Source: Lachnospiraceae bacterium AD3010
GTDB lineage: Bacteria; Bacillota; Clostridia; Lachnospirales; Lachnospiraceae
Length of the DNA stretch: 64,000 nucleotides
Assembly (NCBI GenBank): GCA_000622025.1
Contig: JHWU01000016.1
Coordinates: 1-64,000, forward strand
Reading direction: 5' to 3'
Positions 36,858 to 46,120 of this stretch are shown piece by piece (position 1 is the stretch's first letter; every line of letters begins with the position of its first letter). The position numbers and the translations under genes are program-made. Under the pieces are notes generated by a model, which searched no databases, had not been told where the DNA came from, and worked only from the letters and a program-made list of their open reading frames with translations.

Positions 36858-36886
36858 ATAATATATTTTATTCAGTCATAAATCAA
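36858..36886 (-). promoter_or_regulatory. Promoter of ftsZ
   Basis: TTGATT (36886-36881), a 17-bp spacer and TATTAT (36863-36858) on the minus strand, about 40 bp before the GTG start. A small ACGTA/TACGT hairpin with a T7 tract (36935-36960) lies upstream and could end part of the ftsQ transcript. Confidence 0.6.
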
Positions 36887-36970
36887 TAACAATTTTACCT
36901 AAAATAGCCATTCTTTTTTCATTTGGTAAACATAAAAAAATTACGTAAACTGGATACGTTCCGGCATCTG

Positions 36971-37702
36971 TCAGTCACCTTCAAAGGTAACGAAAGAATT
37001 GTCGGCATTTTCCGTGTAGTTCTCAAGATGCAGCACTCCCTTTTTCCCGGAGAGCTCCGGCTGTATATTTTTAAGCCTCATCATTTTCTCATCTATATAG
37101 GACATATCGCCGAGAAGCACCCGGACATCTCCTAGATATAAGGTAATGGAAGAATCGCCTGAAAAATAAATGCCGTCGGTCACGATGCTGTACTTTGTCA
37201 GAAGCTGTGTTAATGACAATATCTCATTAAAGATCTCCGGATCTTCGACCGGAAGAGGCTTCCCAACAATGCAATGGTCAAATTTCAGTCCCGTTACATG
37301 CGGCAGACCCTCAATGACTTCATCCGAGCTCTCAACAACAATACCCTCCCGGTCAAAATACATAAGTTTTCCGAGAAAATCCACATAACCGGCAACAGCC
37401 TTTTCATATACCTCTATGGTTATGGTATCCAGATCGTCAAATTTTACATCCATCCTTTCGATAAAAGGGACATCCTTTATCGGCTTATTCCTGTATTTGA
37501 ATCTCAAGTACAGCGCATTCTTTCCGATAATACTGTCATCAAGCACCATTGCCCTTATCTCATCATCGCTGTAACGTGAATTTCCGGATACATGGACTGT
37601 GGACACCTTGAATTCCTGCAGAAAATAATAAAGGCCCCCCATAAGGGCAGCCGCCACCGCCAGCACTATGATAAGCACAGTAAGGACTTTTCCGCTCTTC
37701 AA
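36971..37702 (-). CDS. ftsQ: FtsQ/DivIB-type cell division protein
   Basis: A 243-aa protein with one N-terminal membrane helix (VLTVLIIVLAVAAALMGGLYYFL), then a POTRA domain (EFKVSTVHVSGNSRYSDDEI) and a beta domain. It links FtsL, FtsB and the septal enzymes. It overlaps ftsW by 4 bp. The family match is by architecture and context; sequence conservation in DivIB is low. Confidence 0.85.
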   Translation of the reverse strand: MKSGKVLTVLIIVLAVAAALMGGLYYFLQEFKVSTVHVSGNSRYSDDEIRAMVLDDSIIGKNALYLRFKYRNKPIKDVPFIERMDVKFDDLDTITIEVYEKAVAGYVDFLGKLMYFDREGIVVESSDEVIEGLPHVTGLKFDHCIVGKPLPVEDPEIFNEILSLTQLLTKYSIVTDGIYFSGDSSITLYLGDVRVLLGDMSYIDEKMMRLKNIQPELSGKKGVLHLENYTENADNSFVTFEGD

Positions 37703-38832
37703 ACCTCTATACTCCTGGAAACGCTTAAAACAAGCCCTATTTCAAACAAAAGGAACAAGACCGAGGTTCCCCCGTAGGAAATAAAGGGAAGTGTAATACC
37801 CGTATTCGGAATGGTATTTGTAACAACAGCTATATTCAGAATGACCTGTATTGCTATATGAGCCATAACACCGGTGGCCAGAAATGCCCCGTACCTGTCA
37901 GGCGCATTATTTGCTATCACCACAAATCTCCATATAAGGATAACAAACATGAACATTACGGCCACAGCACCGAAAAGTCCCAGCTCCTCGCAGATTATGG
38001 AGAAGATCATATCATTCTGGGCTTCCGGAACGAATCCAAGCTTCTGTGTACTCTGTCCCAGGCCTTTGCCGAAGATCCCGCCTGCGCCGATGGAATAAAG
38101 CGACTGCAGAGTCTGGTACCCCGTGCCCGACGCATATGCCTCCGGCTGCAGCCAGGCTCTGATCCTCGCCATACGATAGCTCATTTCCTCCGGGATTATC
38201 CCGTGCATCACGAGATAGACCACCAGCGCCGCTGCCCCCACTATAAGAGCAGCGATAAAAAGAAAGGGCAGAGTCCTCGGGGAACATACAAATATCATGA
38301 CCGCCGCGATACCGAAAATGATAATCGCCGAGCTCAGGTTACTTGTAATGAAAAGCACCATTCCCGCAGGCACTCCCGCAGCTATGAGACATATAAGAAG
38401 CCCCGTTCCCGTGGAGGTCAGCTTCTGACCGTACTTACAGAGGTAGGCGGCAAAGAGCAGTATAACCCCCACCTTTGCAGCCTCTGCCGGCTGCACCGAG
38501 ATACCTATGTCCAGCCATCTCCTGGCACCGTTCTTTGTTACCCCAAGAGGAGTGAGGACCAGAAATACCAGGATAAGAGAAGAAAGATAGATAAAAAGCG
38601 CAGGAGCCTTCCATATATGGTAATTGATCCTTGAGACAACTATCATTACCACAAAGCCCAGTGCAGTGGCCCTTGCCTGATTCTTCAGATAAAATGCAGA
38701 ATCATTGAATTTCAGGCTGGATTCGTAGGAGCTTGCCGAATAGACCATGATAAGCCCGAACAAAAGCAGAAATATCACGGCAAAAAGAAGGCTGAAATCC
38801 GTATAATGCCTGGTCTTTTTCTCCTGTTTCAT
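37699..38832 (-). CDS. ftsW: SEDS peptidoglycan polymerase FtsW
   Basis: A 377-aa SEDS-family glycosyltransferase with ten or so membrane helices, making septal glycan with its PBP partner. The blocks LDIGISVQPAEAAKVGVILL, YQTLQSLYSIGAGGIFGKGL, FVPEAQNDMIFSIICEELGL and ITLPFISYGGTS are all present. It overlaps murD by 4 bp and ftsQ by 4 bp. Confidence 0.94.
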   Translation of the reverse strand: MKQEKKTRHYTDFSLLFAVIFLLLFGLIMVYSASSYESSLKFNDSAFYLKNQARATALGFVVMIVVSRINYHIWKAPALFIYLSSLILVFLVLTPLGVTKNGARRWLDIGISVQPAEAAKVGVILLFAAYLCKYGQKLTSTGTGLLICLIAAGVPAGMVLFITSNLSSAIIIFGIAAVMIFVCSPRTLPFLFIAALIVGAAALVVYLVMHGIIPEEMSYRMARIRAWLQPEAYASGTGYQTLQSLYSIGAGGIFGKGLGQSTQKLGFVPEAQNDMIFSIICEELGLFGAVAVMFMFVILIWRFVVIANNAPDRYGAFLATGVMAHIAIQVILNIAVVTNTIPNTGITLPFISYGGTSVLFLLFEIGLVLSVSRSIEV

Positions 38833-40202
38833 AGTGAAGAAACGTACTCCTTGAAGAGTCTTCCTCTCTCCTCGTAATTTTTGAACATATCCCAGCTTGC
38901 ACAGGCAGGGGATAAGAGCACCGCATCACCGCTTAAAGCATTATCGTATGCTATATTCACCGCATCACGAAGGTCTTTAGCCTTGATAACGGCTCCGAAA
39001 CCGTGACGAGCGGCACATTCCTTTATTGATTCCGCCGTCTCTCCGATAAGGATAAGGAGCTTTACCTTTCCGTCAAAGGCTTCTATAAATTCATCATAGG
39101 AGCTCTTCTTATCATAGCCTCCGCCTATAAGTATCGTCGGCTTTATCATAGCTTCAACCGCTTTTATCGCGGCATCCGGATTGGTACCCTTTGAATCATT
39201 ATAATAATCAACTCCCTTAAAGGTCCTTACATACTCGATCCTGTGCTCGACCGCCTTGAAATTCCTGACCGTATCCCTTATGACCTCATCCGGGACACCG
39301 AAGCGGACAGCCATTGCAACCGCTGCCATAACGTTCTCAAGGTTATGCTTCCCGAGAAGCCTGATCTCATCAACGTCGACTATCCTTCTTTCGTTATAAA
39401 AGATCCCTCCGTCAATAATATGGACAAAATCCCTCTTTTCATTGATGGGAACGCCGTTTCCGGTAAAAAATACGATATCGGCCTTCTGATCCTTCTCCAT
39501 AGCCCGGGTAATCGGATCATCATAATTTAAGACCAGGGTATCATCCTTATCCTGATTTTCGCTGATCCTCTTCTTTACGGCAGCGTAGTTCTCCATGGTA
39601 TGGTGGCGGTTCAGATGATCCGGGGTCACATTCAGCACCGCTGAAATACGTGGCTTAAATTCGTGAATGGTCTCAAGCTGAAAGGAGCTTATCTCCGCAA
39701 CAGTAATGGTCTCATCCGTGGTCTCCGGTGCGTGAAGAGTATAGGGATCCCCTATATTTCCGACAACATGCACACTTCTGTTTGTCCCTGCTGAATAAGC
39801 CTTCATGATCTCTCCGAGAAGAGTAGTTGTGGTGGTCTTTCCGTTCGTTCCGGTTATTGCAAGTGTCTCTCCCTTTGAAAGATCAAATCCAAGCTCTATC
39901 TCTCCCGTAATAAAGGCACCCCGCTCCGAAAGCTCTTTAACCACGGGGTTATCAAGGGGAACACCGGGGCTTAGGACAAGGATATCCGTTTTTTCTTTTT
40001 CTTCCTCCGGCAGAGTTCCGCAGATGATATTAAGCCTTTCGTTATCTTCAAAGGAAGCCCTCAGAGCCTCCCTGTCGTTTTTCTCATTCTCGTCAAAAAT
40101 AGTGACATAAGCACCGTTTCCAAGGAGAAGAGCGGCAGCAGCCTTTCCGCTTACTCCGCTTCCGAAGACAAGACATTTTTTTCCTTTGTACCTGTTACCC
40201 AT
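38829..40202 (-). CDS. murD: UDP-N-acetylmuramoylalanine--D-glutamate ligase
   Basis: About 457 aa; adds D-Glu to UDP-MurNAc-L-Ala. The P-loop is LAITGTNGKTTTTTLLGEI, and NVTPDHLNRHHTMENYAA, HNLENVMAAVAMAVRFG and YNDSKGTNPDAAIKAVEA are typical Mur ligase blocks. The start is set at MGNRYKGKKCLVFG (40202), with AAGGGA 7-10 nt upstream; the in-frame ATG at 40223 has no ribosome site and lies in repeat DNA. A run of palindromic repeats separates it from mraY. Confidence 0.95.
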   Translation of the reverse strand: MGNRYKGKKCLVFGSGVSGKAAAALLLGNGAYVTIFDENEKNDREALRASFEDNERLNIICGTLPEEEKEKTDILVLSPGVPLDNPVVKELSERGAFITGEIELGFDLSKGETLAITGTNGKTTTTTLLGEIMKAYSAGTNRSVHVVGNIGDPYTLHAPETTDETITVAEISSFQLETIHEFKPRISAVLNVTPDHLNRHHTMENYAAVKKRISENQDKDDTLVLNYDDPITRAMEKDQKADIVFFTGNGVPINEKRDFVHIIDGGIFYNERRIVDVDEIRLLGKHNLENVMAAVAMAVRFGVPDEVIRDTVRNFKAVEHRIEYVRTFKGVDYYNDSKGTNPDAAIKAVEAMIKPTILIGGGYDKKSSYDEFIEAFDGKVKLLILIGETAESIKECAARHGFGAVIKAKDLRDAVNIAYDNALSGDAVLLSPACASWDMFKNYEERGRLFKEYVSSL

Positions 40203-40216
40203 CTTATTTTTCCCTT

Positions 40217-40382
40217 CTGTCATCCCTGAAAAAAGATTCTTCGGGCTTCGCCCTCAGAATGACAGGCTTTTCCTGTCTGTCATCCCTGAAAAAGATTCTT
40301 CGGGCTTCGCCCTCAGAATGACAGGCTTTTCTAGTGACATGCTTTTCCTGTCTGTTATCCCGGGCGTAAGCGAGGGATCTTT
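40217..40382. repeat. Tandem REP-like palindromes between mraY and murD
   Basis: Two about 56-bp copies (40217-40272 and 40277-40331) run CTGTCATCCCTGAAAAA... to ...CAGAATGACAGGCTTTTC, with a CGGGCTTCGCCC hairpin inside; a third, decayed copy is at 40350-40382. The unit is the common GTCATCC/AATGAC type of dispersed repeat. Confidence 0.8.
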
Positions 40383-40394
40383 TAATGATCTTTA

Positions 40395-41372
40395 TCACAT
40401 CAAAACAAGCGTAAGAATGCATCCCGCCAGCGTCACCAGCGTGAATACCGTCACCACCTTCACCTCACTCCAGCCAAGGAGCTCAAAGTGGTGATGAATG
40501 GGGGCCATCTTAAAGAATCTCTTTCCGCCTGTCGCCTTGAAATACAGAACCTGAATTATAACAGACAGGACCTCGGCAAAATATATGACACCCATAAATA
40601 TAAGGAATATCGGCATTTTCAGCATGATCATTGAGGAAGCCGCAAAGCCTCCGAGAGCCAGGGAACCCGTGTCTCCCATAAAGACCTTTGCCGGGTGATG
40701 GTTATATACAAGAAACCCCAGAAGTGCTCCTGTCATCACCGCTGCAGACATTGTTATATTAATTGCAAGGGAGGAAGAAATGATGGCGATAAATACTGCG
40801 ATAACCACAGTGACCGAGCTTAGGAGCCCGTCCAGACCATCCGTGAAATTGGAACCGTTGGTTGTTCCGAGAAACACAAATACAAGAAAGGGTATCGTAA
40901 AAATACCCGCGTTTACATAGATACCCGCCCCATCAGGTGTGATAAGGGAGGAAAAGGGTATCAGCATATCGAAGCCCACCTCCGTAAAAGTAGACACGGA
41001 GTAGATCACGGCAAGAGAAACAATGATCTGCAAAAGAAGCTTCTGCCAGGCCCTAAGACCCAGATTCCTCTTCATAACGACCTTTATATAGTCATCTATA
41101 AAGCCTACCGCACCAAAGCCCAGCGTTCCCACTATTACCGGGATCGAAGCCCTGTATAGTTCCGCCTCATAAGCGGTCATCACCACGAACACAACAAGGA
41201 ACATAATGCCCCCCATTGTTGGAGTACCGGTCTTTTTCTTGTGGGATTCCGGACCTTCTTCTCTTTCTACCTGCCTCGCCTTAAGCTTTTTCAAAAGAGG
41301 CAGCAGGAAGTATCCGACAGCTGCAGTAAGTGAAAAAGCGATCAGAAGATGAATTAAGAACTTTGTAAACAT
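40395..41372 (-). CDS. mraY: Phospho-N-acetylmuramoyl-pentapeptide transferase
   Basis: A 325-aa membrane enzyme making lipid I. Ten membrane segments are visible, with KKKTGTPTMGGIMFLV, GFIDDYIKV (Asp-Asp), TDGLDGLLSS and the MAPIHHHFELLGW motif. All catalytic blocks are intact. It lies 61 bp after the ftsI gene. Confidence 0.97.
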   Translation of the reverse strand: MFTKFLIHLLIAFSLTAAVGYFLLPLLKKLKARQVEREEGPESHKKKTGTPTMGGIMFLVVFVVMTAYEAELYRASIPVIVGTLGFGAVGFIDDYIKVVMKRNLGLRAWQKLLLQIIVSLAVIYSVSTFTEVGFDMLIPFSSLITPDGAGIYVNAGIFTIPFLVFVFLGTTNGSNFTDGLDGLLSSVTVVIAVFIAIISSSLAINITMSAAVMTGALLGFLVYNHHPAKVFMGDTGSLALGGFAASSMIMLKMPIFLIFMGVIYFAEVLSVIIQVLYFKATGGKRFFKMAPIHHHFELLGWSEVKVVTVFTLVTLAGCILTLVLM

Positions 41373-41433
41373 ATGCTCCGCCCTCTAATTTGATATCCTA
41401 GAAAGTATAAAGCATATAAAGCGTTTTTTCAAA

Positions 41434-43857
41434 TCAGGCATCATGCTCGCCATCTCCGCCATCATCTCCGGGGGCCTCATCCTCCGGCCGGTATTCGTTA
41501 CCGCCTGCGGGATTTATGGGCTGCAGCGTATAGGGATCCAGTACCTCTCCTGTTGCGGGATCCAGGGGATAGCCGGTTGCCGGATCGTACTGTATAACAT
41601 TATCTACTATGGGATTTCCCGCGCTGTCCCTCTCCGGCTCGGTCTCGGCTTCCTCTTCACCATTCTCAGGGACAGCTCCCTCCTCGGGGATCACGATCAC
41701 GTTCTCTCCGTCTTCCCCGGTATTTTCTCCCTCTTCATTTTCCGAAGCTTCCTCTCCGGGGATCATATTCTCCGATAAACCGAAGAAGGAGCTGTTTTCA
41801 TAGAATTCATCCTGCTTCTCCCTAAGCTCCTCCGCTTCTTCCTCGGAAATCGGCTCCGTGGGGAAGATATTAAGGTATGGCAGGACCTCGGTCATTATAT
41901 CCCTGTTCAGTCTGGTCGCAAGCCTTGTGGACTCCGACTGGATCTCGGTATTGGGAGTATCTATAACGACATAACAGAGAACCTCCGGATCCTCCGCAGG
42001 CACATATCCGATAAAGGAAATAAGATAATCATTCTTCGTTCTCGGGGCTTTTTCGGCTGTTCCCGTCTTTCCTCCCTCGGTATATCCGGCAGGTCTCGCT
42101 GACCATCCCGTACACTCGTGAGGATCGCTCATAACCACCGTTCTAAGGTAATCGCGCATTTTCGCACTTACGCTTTCACTTATAACCTGCTTAAAGATCC
42201 TGGGACTTTTTTCTTCCACGACCGCCCCTTCTGCATTCCTTATCTCCGAAACCACCCGGGGCTGATAGTAATATCCGCCGTTTATAAGTGCGGAGAAGCC
42301 TGCGGCGAGCTGTATCATTGTCACGTTGAAGCCCTGTCCGAAGGAGGCTACCGCAAGATCCGTAAGTCCCATGCTCTCATCAAAGGTAAGGTCACTGGCA
42401 TTGGTTTCTCCCGAAAGATCGATATTTGTCTTGTAGCCGAAATTAAAGGTGCGGTTATACCTTAACCACTGCTCCTTTCCCGTTGCAAAGGCAATATCCA
42501 TAAGTGCCACGTTGCAGGACTTTGCTATGCTCTGCTGTACGGTGAGAAGACCGTCTCCAAGCCTGTTATGGCAGTGGATCTGAAAGCCTCCAACCTCCAG
42601 ATAGCCGTTGCACTGATAGCTTTCATTTCCTGTGATCTTTCCGGAATCCAGGGCGCCTGCAACCGTGAACGGCTTCATAACACTTCCCGGTTCATATGAG
42701 TCTGATATGCAGAAGTTTCTCCATATCTTGTTTCTGGCAGCTGTAAGGGGATCCTCCGGCTTCTTTACTTCGTCAGATGAAACGCTTGCTTCTCCGTTCT
42801 CACTTTCATCAGGAAGCTCTTCCTCTTCTCCTTCTTCCTTAATATCAAAGATCTCATTTGAGGACAGCCCCTCCGGTATGAACTGGGTCAGATCCACCCC
42901 TTCCATATTCATCGGATCATTCAGATCAAAGGATGGATACCCGGCCATAGCGTATATCTCGCCGTTATTCGGGTTCATCACGATAACCCCGATATTTTCG
43001 GCTGCAGCCCCCATCCTGTATTCGTCCTTATGGGTGGTCATAAACTTTGCGATATGCTTTTCCACTATGGACTGGATATTGCTGTCAATGGTGGAAACTA
43101 TGGTATAACCGTCCACCGCAGGCTTTATGGACTCCTCCATAACATAGTCCTCGTTCATAAAGCCGTACTCCCTGCCGTCCGTTCCGTTCAGCACATCATT
43201 ATAGTATTCCTCCAGACCGAAGAAACCTGTATTTCCACCCTGTACAAAGCCTATGACGTCGCAGGCAAGGCTGTTTCCCGGATATTTTCTTTCATAATCC
43301 TCTTCGAACCATACCCCGTTAAGCATCTCCCTTTCTGCCTCATCTTTGGATACGGAACTGTCCGTTTCCATTCCCTCCTTCTGAAGCTCCTTAAAGGGCT
43401 CTATCTCGTTAAAATCAAGATGCTTTGCAAAAACCTTGTATCTGCTTGCGGGGTTTTTATTGATGTATTCCCGGATCTCTCCGGTATCCACCTCGGGGAA
43501 ACAGCGCTTTATCGCCGTCATGGTGGGCTCGATATGCTTTCCCTCTTCACTAAGCACCATTTTGGCGTCTATCACCAGGTTATATACCTTTTCCGAATAG
43601 GCGAGCTTACTCCCCTTTCTGTCCAGGATATCCCCTCTCTTAAAGGGCAGCACCCTGGAGGACGCTGCCTGCTGGCGCATAACCTGCCTTTTATAGTCAG
43701 CACCCTTATCCCTGTTTATAAGGAAAAGCCTGTAAGACAACGCAACAAAAGCCAGCAGTACCAGAAGAAAAAGTACCACCAGCTTTCGCTGCATTTTTCC
43801 GTCAAATCCCGCAGGATCGCTTTCTCTGTTTGTTTTTCGTTTATTTTTTAAGGACAT
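41434..43857 (-). CDS. ftsI: Septal penicillin-binding protein (FtsI/PBP2B-like transpeptidase)
   Basis: An 807-aa class B PBP. One membrane helix at about 25-45, a PBP-dimer domain (about 70-245), then the transpeptidase: SVMK with Ser392, SCN at 447-449, KTG at 597-599. An acidic, Ser/Glu insertion (about 340-370) lies just before the SXXK region. The C-terminus from about 690 is a long acidic Pro/Glu/Gly tail (ATGYPLDPATGEVLDPYTLQ) with no PASTA domain; SpoVD and PBP2B usually have PASTA. It overlaps the ftsL start/stop by 17 bp. Confidence 0.93.
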   Translation of the reverse strand: MSLKNKRKTNRESDPAGFDGKMQRKLVVLFLLVLLAFVALSYRLFLINRDKGADYKRQVMRQQAASSRVLPFKRGDILDRKGSKLAYSEKVYNLVIDAKMVLSEEGKHIEPTMTAIKRCFPEVDTGEIREYINKNPASRYKVFAKHLDFNEIEPFKELQKEGMETDSSVSKDEAEREMLNGVWFEEDYERKYPGNSLACDVIGFVQGGNTGFFGLEEYYNDVLNGTDGREYGFMNEDYVMEESIKPAVDGYTIVSTIDSNIQSIVEKHIAKFMTTHKDEYRMGAAAENIGVIVMNPNNGEIYAMAGYPSFDLNDPMNMEGVDLTQFIPEGLSSNEIFDIKEEGEEEELPDESENGEASVSSDEVKKPEDPLTAARNKIWRNFCISDSYEPGSVMKPFTVAGALDSGKITGNESYQCNGYLEVGGFQIHCHNRLGDGLLTVQQSIAKSCNVALMDIAFATGKEQWLRYNRTFNFGYKTNIDLSGETNASDLTFDESMGLTDLAVASFGQGFNVTMIQLAAGFSALINGGYYYQPRVVSEIRNAEGAVVEEKSPRIFKQVISESVSAKMRDYLRTVVMSDPHECTGWSARPAGYTEGGKTGTAEKAPRTKNDYLISFIGYVPAEDPEVLCYVVIDTPNTEIQSESTRLATRLNRDIMTEVLPYLNIFPTEPISEEEAEELREKQDEFYENSSFFGLSENMIPGEEASENEEGENTGEDGENVIVIPEEGAVPENGEEEAETEPERDSAGNPIVDNVIQYDPATGYPLDPATGEVLDPYTLQPINPAGGNEYRPEDEAPGDDGGDGEHDA

Positions 43858-44353
43858 CCTGTTTTATTTCTTCGGGGATCTTCTCATACTGCCTCACATA
43901 ATCATCACTTTCAAGTGAAACATGAACCACCTGGCTTTCGTCGGGATATTTCATGTGAAGGTCAGTCATTGCCACCCTCTTTATCTCCTCCATATCTATG
44001 GCTCCGGTTATGCGTTCATACTCCTCGTCATTAGCCTCCTTTAAGCGGCTGAGCGTACTCTCCAGCCCCGAAACCCTCTTCTGGGATGCCGTTATATCCG
44101 AGTGGATCCTTACATAACCTATGCAAACGAAGGCTGTAACGGCCAGTGCGATAAAAAAGAAAAGATAGTAGCCCAGAGAAACCTGGGGAAGGATAAGAAG
44201 ATCCGTATGATGTCCCTTCTCGACCGCAATCTTCGGCCTCTTCTCTCCGAATCTGGGCTCGATGGTCCTTACGGTATTTCCGTCAATATAAATACTGTTA
44301 TTTGACCTTCCGAAAACGGAGGCTCTGGCTCTTTTAACTACTCTCCTGGCCAT
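43841..44353 (-). CDS. ftsL: FtsL-like division protein
   Basis: A 170-aa protein with a basic, soluble N-terminus (about 60 residues), one membrane helix (YYLFFFIALAVTAFVCIGYV) and a short outer coiled coil (SQKRVSGLESTLSRLKEAND). Size, topology and the place between rsmH and ftsI identify it; sequence alone is weak. Confidence 0.75.
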   Translation of the reverse strand: MARRVVKRARASVFGRSNNSIYIDGNTVRTIEPRFGEKRPKIAVEKGHHTDLLILPQVSLGYYLFFFIALAVTAFVCIGYVRIHSDITASQKRVSGLESTLSRLKEANDEEYERITGAIDMEEIKRVAMTDLHMKYPDESQVVHVSLESDDYVRQYEKIPEEIKQDVLKK

Positions 44354-44374
44354 ATTTTCTCTCCCTCCGGGGCT

Positions 44375-45322
44375 TTATCCCGAACCCTTTTCAAAAACCC
44401 TGAGCTTCGCACTTTTTGACCTGGGATTTCTCTCCATTTCCTCCCGGGTCGGAACTATGGGTTTCTTCGTTACTACTCTCCCTTTTGACGCCCTGCCGCA
44501 TACACACACCGGAAAATCCGGGGGACAGATGCAGGGCGACTCATTTCTCTTAAATGTCTGCTTGACTATCCTGTCTTCCAGCGAGTGGAAGGTTATCACG
44601 CTTATCCTTCCTCCGCTGTTTAATAGATCTATCATTGTGTCCAGGGTATTGCTTAATACCGAAAGCTCCTGATTTACCTCTATCCTTATGGCCTGAAAGG
44701 TTCTTTTTGCCGGATGTCCTCCGGTCTTCTTCAGCTTAAAGGGGATCGAGGCTTCGACTATGTCCCTCAGCTCAAAGGTTGTTCTTAGCGGCGAATCTTC
44801 CCTTTTTCTTACGATATTTTTTGCAATGTTCTTTGCAAATCTGTCTTCGCCGTAATCCCTGATTATCCTGAACAGCTCTTCTTCACTATATCCGTTCACC
44901 ACATCATATGCGGAAACGGGATTTCTCCTGTCCATTCTCATATCGAGGGGGGCATCATCCATGTAGGAGAAGCCGCGTCCTGCTTCATCCAACTGATAGG
45001 ATGAAACCCCCAGGTCAAGGAGGATACCATCTGCTTTGTTTATTCCGAAATCTCTTAATACCTGAGCGATCTCGCTATAATTACTGTGTACGATGGTGAG
45101 GAGGCGGGAGAATTGTTTGAGCCTGTCCGTAGCAGCTGCCACTGCTGCCTCATCCTGGTCAAATCCGATAAGCTTTGCGCCCTTGTCGGGCCTGAGGAGT
45201 TTTGCTATCTGAAAGGAGTGTCCGCCTCCTCCTATCGTACAATCAATATATATGCCATCTTCTTTTACTCTGAGACTGTCAACCGTCTCCTGAAGAAGGA
45301 CCGAAGTATGTGAGAATTCCAT
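44375..45322 (-). CDS. rsmH: 16S rRNA (cytosine-1402-N4) methyltransferase
   Basis: A 315-aa SAM-dependent enzyme with [20 protein letters not shown] at the start, [12 protein letters not shown] (SAM site), [20 protein letters not shown] and [24 protein letters not shown] near the C-terminus is usual. It starts 2 bp after mraZ. Confidence 0.97.
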   Translation of the reverse strand: MEFSHTSVLLQETVDSLRVKEDGIYIDCTIGGGGHSFQIAKLLRPDKGAKLIGFDQDEAAVAAATDRLKQFSRLLTIVHSNYSEIAQVLRDFGINKADGILLDLGVSSYQLDEAGRGFSYMDDAPLDMRMDRRNPVSAYDVVNGYSEEELFRIIRDYGEDRFAKNIAKNIVRKREDSPLRTTFELRDIVEASIPFKLKKTGGHPAKRTFQAIRIEVNQELSVLSNTLDTMIDLLNSGGRISVITFHSLEDRIVKQTFKRNESPCICPPDFPVCVCGRASKGRVVTKKPIVPTREEMERNPRSKSAKLRVFEKGSG

Positions 45323-45323
45323 A

Positions 45324-45752
45324 TCAGAGACTGAAGCCGAGTCCGCTTAAGCTTTCCGCTATCTCATCTATATTGTCCGGAGCTGACTCGTTCCACCTTT
45401 CACTGTCCCAGATCTCCACGTTGGATCCGGTTCCTATGAGTGACACGTTCTTCTTTAATCCCGCATGCTCCCTTAATTCTACCGGGATAAGGATCCGCCC
45501 CTGTTTATCCACCTCGGCGATCACTGCTCCGCCGTTAAAGAATCTCTTTATCTCTCTGGTGTTCTTATTGAACTGGGGAAGCTCCTTAAGCTTCTCCTGA
45601 ATCTTTTCCCAGGCAGCGAGGTCATTAGCCTGAAGACAGCCATCAAAGCCTTTGGACACTACAAACCTGTCCCCCAGCTCCTCACGGAATCTGGCGGGAA
45701 TGATGAGCCTTCCTTTGGCGTCTATGGTATGGCTGTATTCCCCCATGAACAT
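45324..45752 (-). CDS. mraZ: Transcriptional regulator MraZ
   Basis: A 142-aa (or 140-aa from the second ATG at 45746) protein with two SpoVT/AbrB-like DNA-binding halves: [20 protein letters not shown] and [19 protein letters not shown]. It is expected to repress or tune its own cluster. Four 10-bp repeats directly upstream form its likely binding site. Confidence 0.96.
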   Translation of the reverse strand: MFMGEYSHTIDAKGRLIIPARFREELGDRFVVSKGFDGCLQANDLAAWEKIQEKLKELPQFNKNTREIKRFFNGGAVIAEVDKQGRILIPVELREHAGLKKNVSLIGTGSNVEIWDSERWNESAPDNIDEIAESLSGLGFSL

Positions 45753-45770
45753 CTGCTTTTACCCCGGTGA

Positions 45771-45810
45771 GGATCCACCTTTTACCACTTCGTGACACTT
45801 TCTACCACTT
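45771..45810 (-). promoter_or_regulatory. MraZ box: four 10-bp direct repeats
   Basis: On the minus strand AAGTGGTAGA, AAGTGTCACG, AAGTGGTAAA, AGGTGGATCC stand head to tail with exact 10-bp spacing. This matches the AAAGTG(G/T)-type repeated box known for MraZ. The repeats start right after the predicted transcription start. Confidence 0.88.
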
Positions 45811-45818
45811 CTGCCCAT

Positions 45819-45847
45819 ATATTAATCTAATTTTGGGAATATATCAA
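45819..45847 (-). promoter_or_regulatory. Promoter of the mraZ division cluster
   Basis: TTGATA (45847-45842), a 17-bp spacer, TAATAT (45824-45819). The start would be at about 45812, at the upstream edge of the MraZ box. Confidence 0.72.
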
Positions 45848-45870
45848 CAGAATTTTTGTTATTATTGCAA

Positions 45871-45898
45871 CAAAAAAGCGCCCGATTAAGGCGCATTT
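45871..45898 (-). terminator. Terminator of the purL transcript
   Basis: Arms GCGCC/GGCGC with loop TTAATCG followed by CTTTTTTG on the minus strand, between purL and the mraZ promoter. From 45899 to 46030 I see nothing. Confidence 0.72.
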
Positions 45899-46030
45899 TC
45901 GTGAAACAGTCCATATATGGTTACGATTCTCCGGGGCTACCACTATATATTGTGTCATTTCCCCTTTATTGCATTATTGTATTTTTCTGCGAACAATTTG
46001 TGCAGACACCCGGATGTTTGTATTTCATAA

Positions 46031-46120
46031 GCGCTTCCTGTCATCCTGAGCGCTTCCTGTCATCCTGAGCGCTTCCTGTCATCCTGAGCGAAGCGAAGGA
46101 TCTTCGAAGCGAAGGATCTT
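46031..46120. repeat. 19-bp tandem repeats (x3) plus GAAGCGAAGGATCTT repeats at the purL stop
   Basis: The unit GCGCTTCCTGTCATCCTGA starts at 46031, 46050 and 46069, followed by two copies of GAAGCGAAGGATCTT. The last copy reaches the purL stop codon (46119-46121). It is the same GTCATCCTGAGCG...GATCTT family as at 40.2 kb. Confidence 0.85.
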
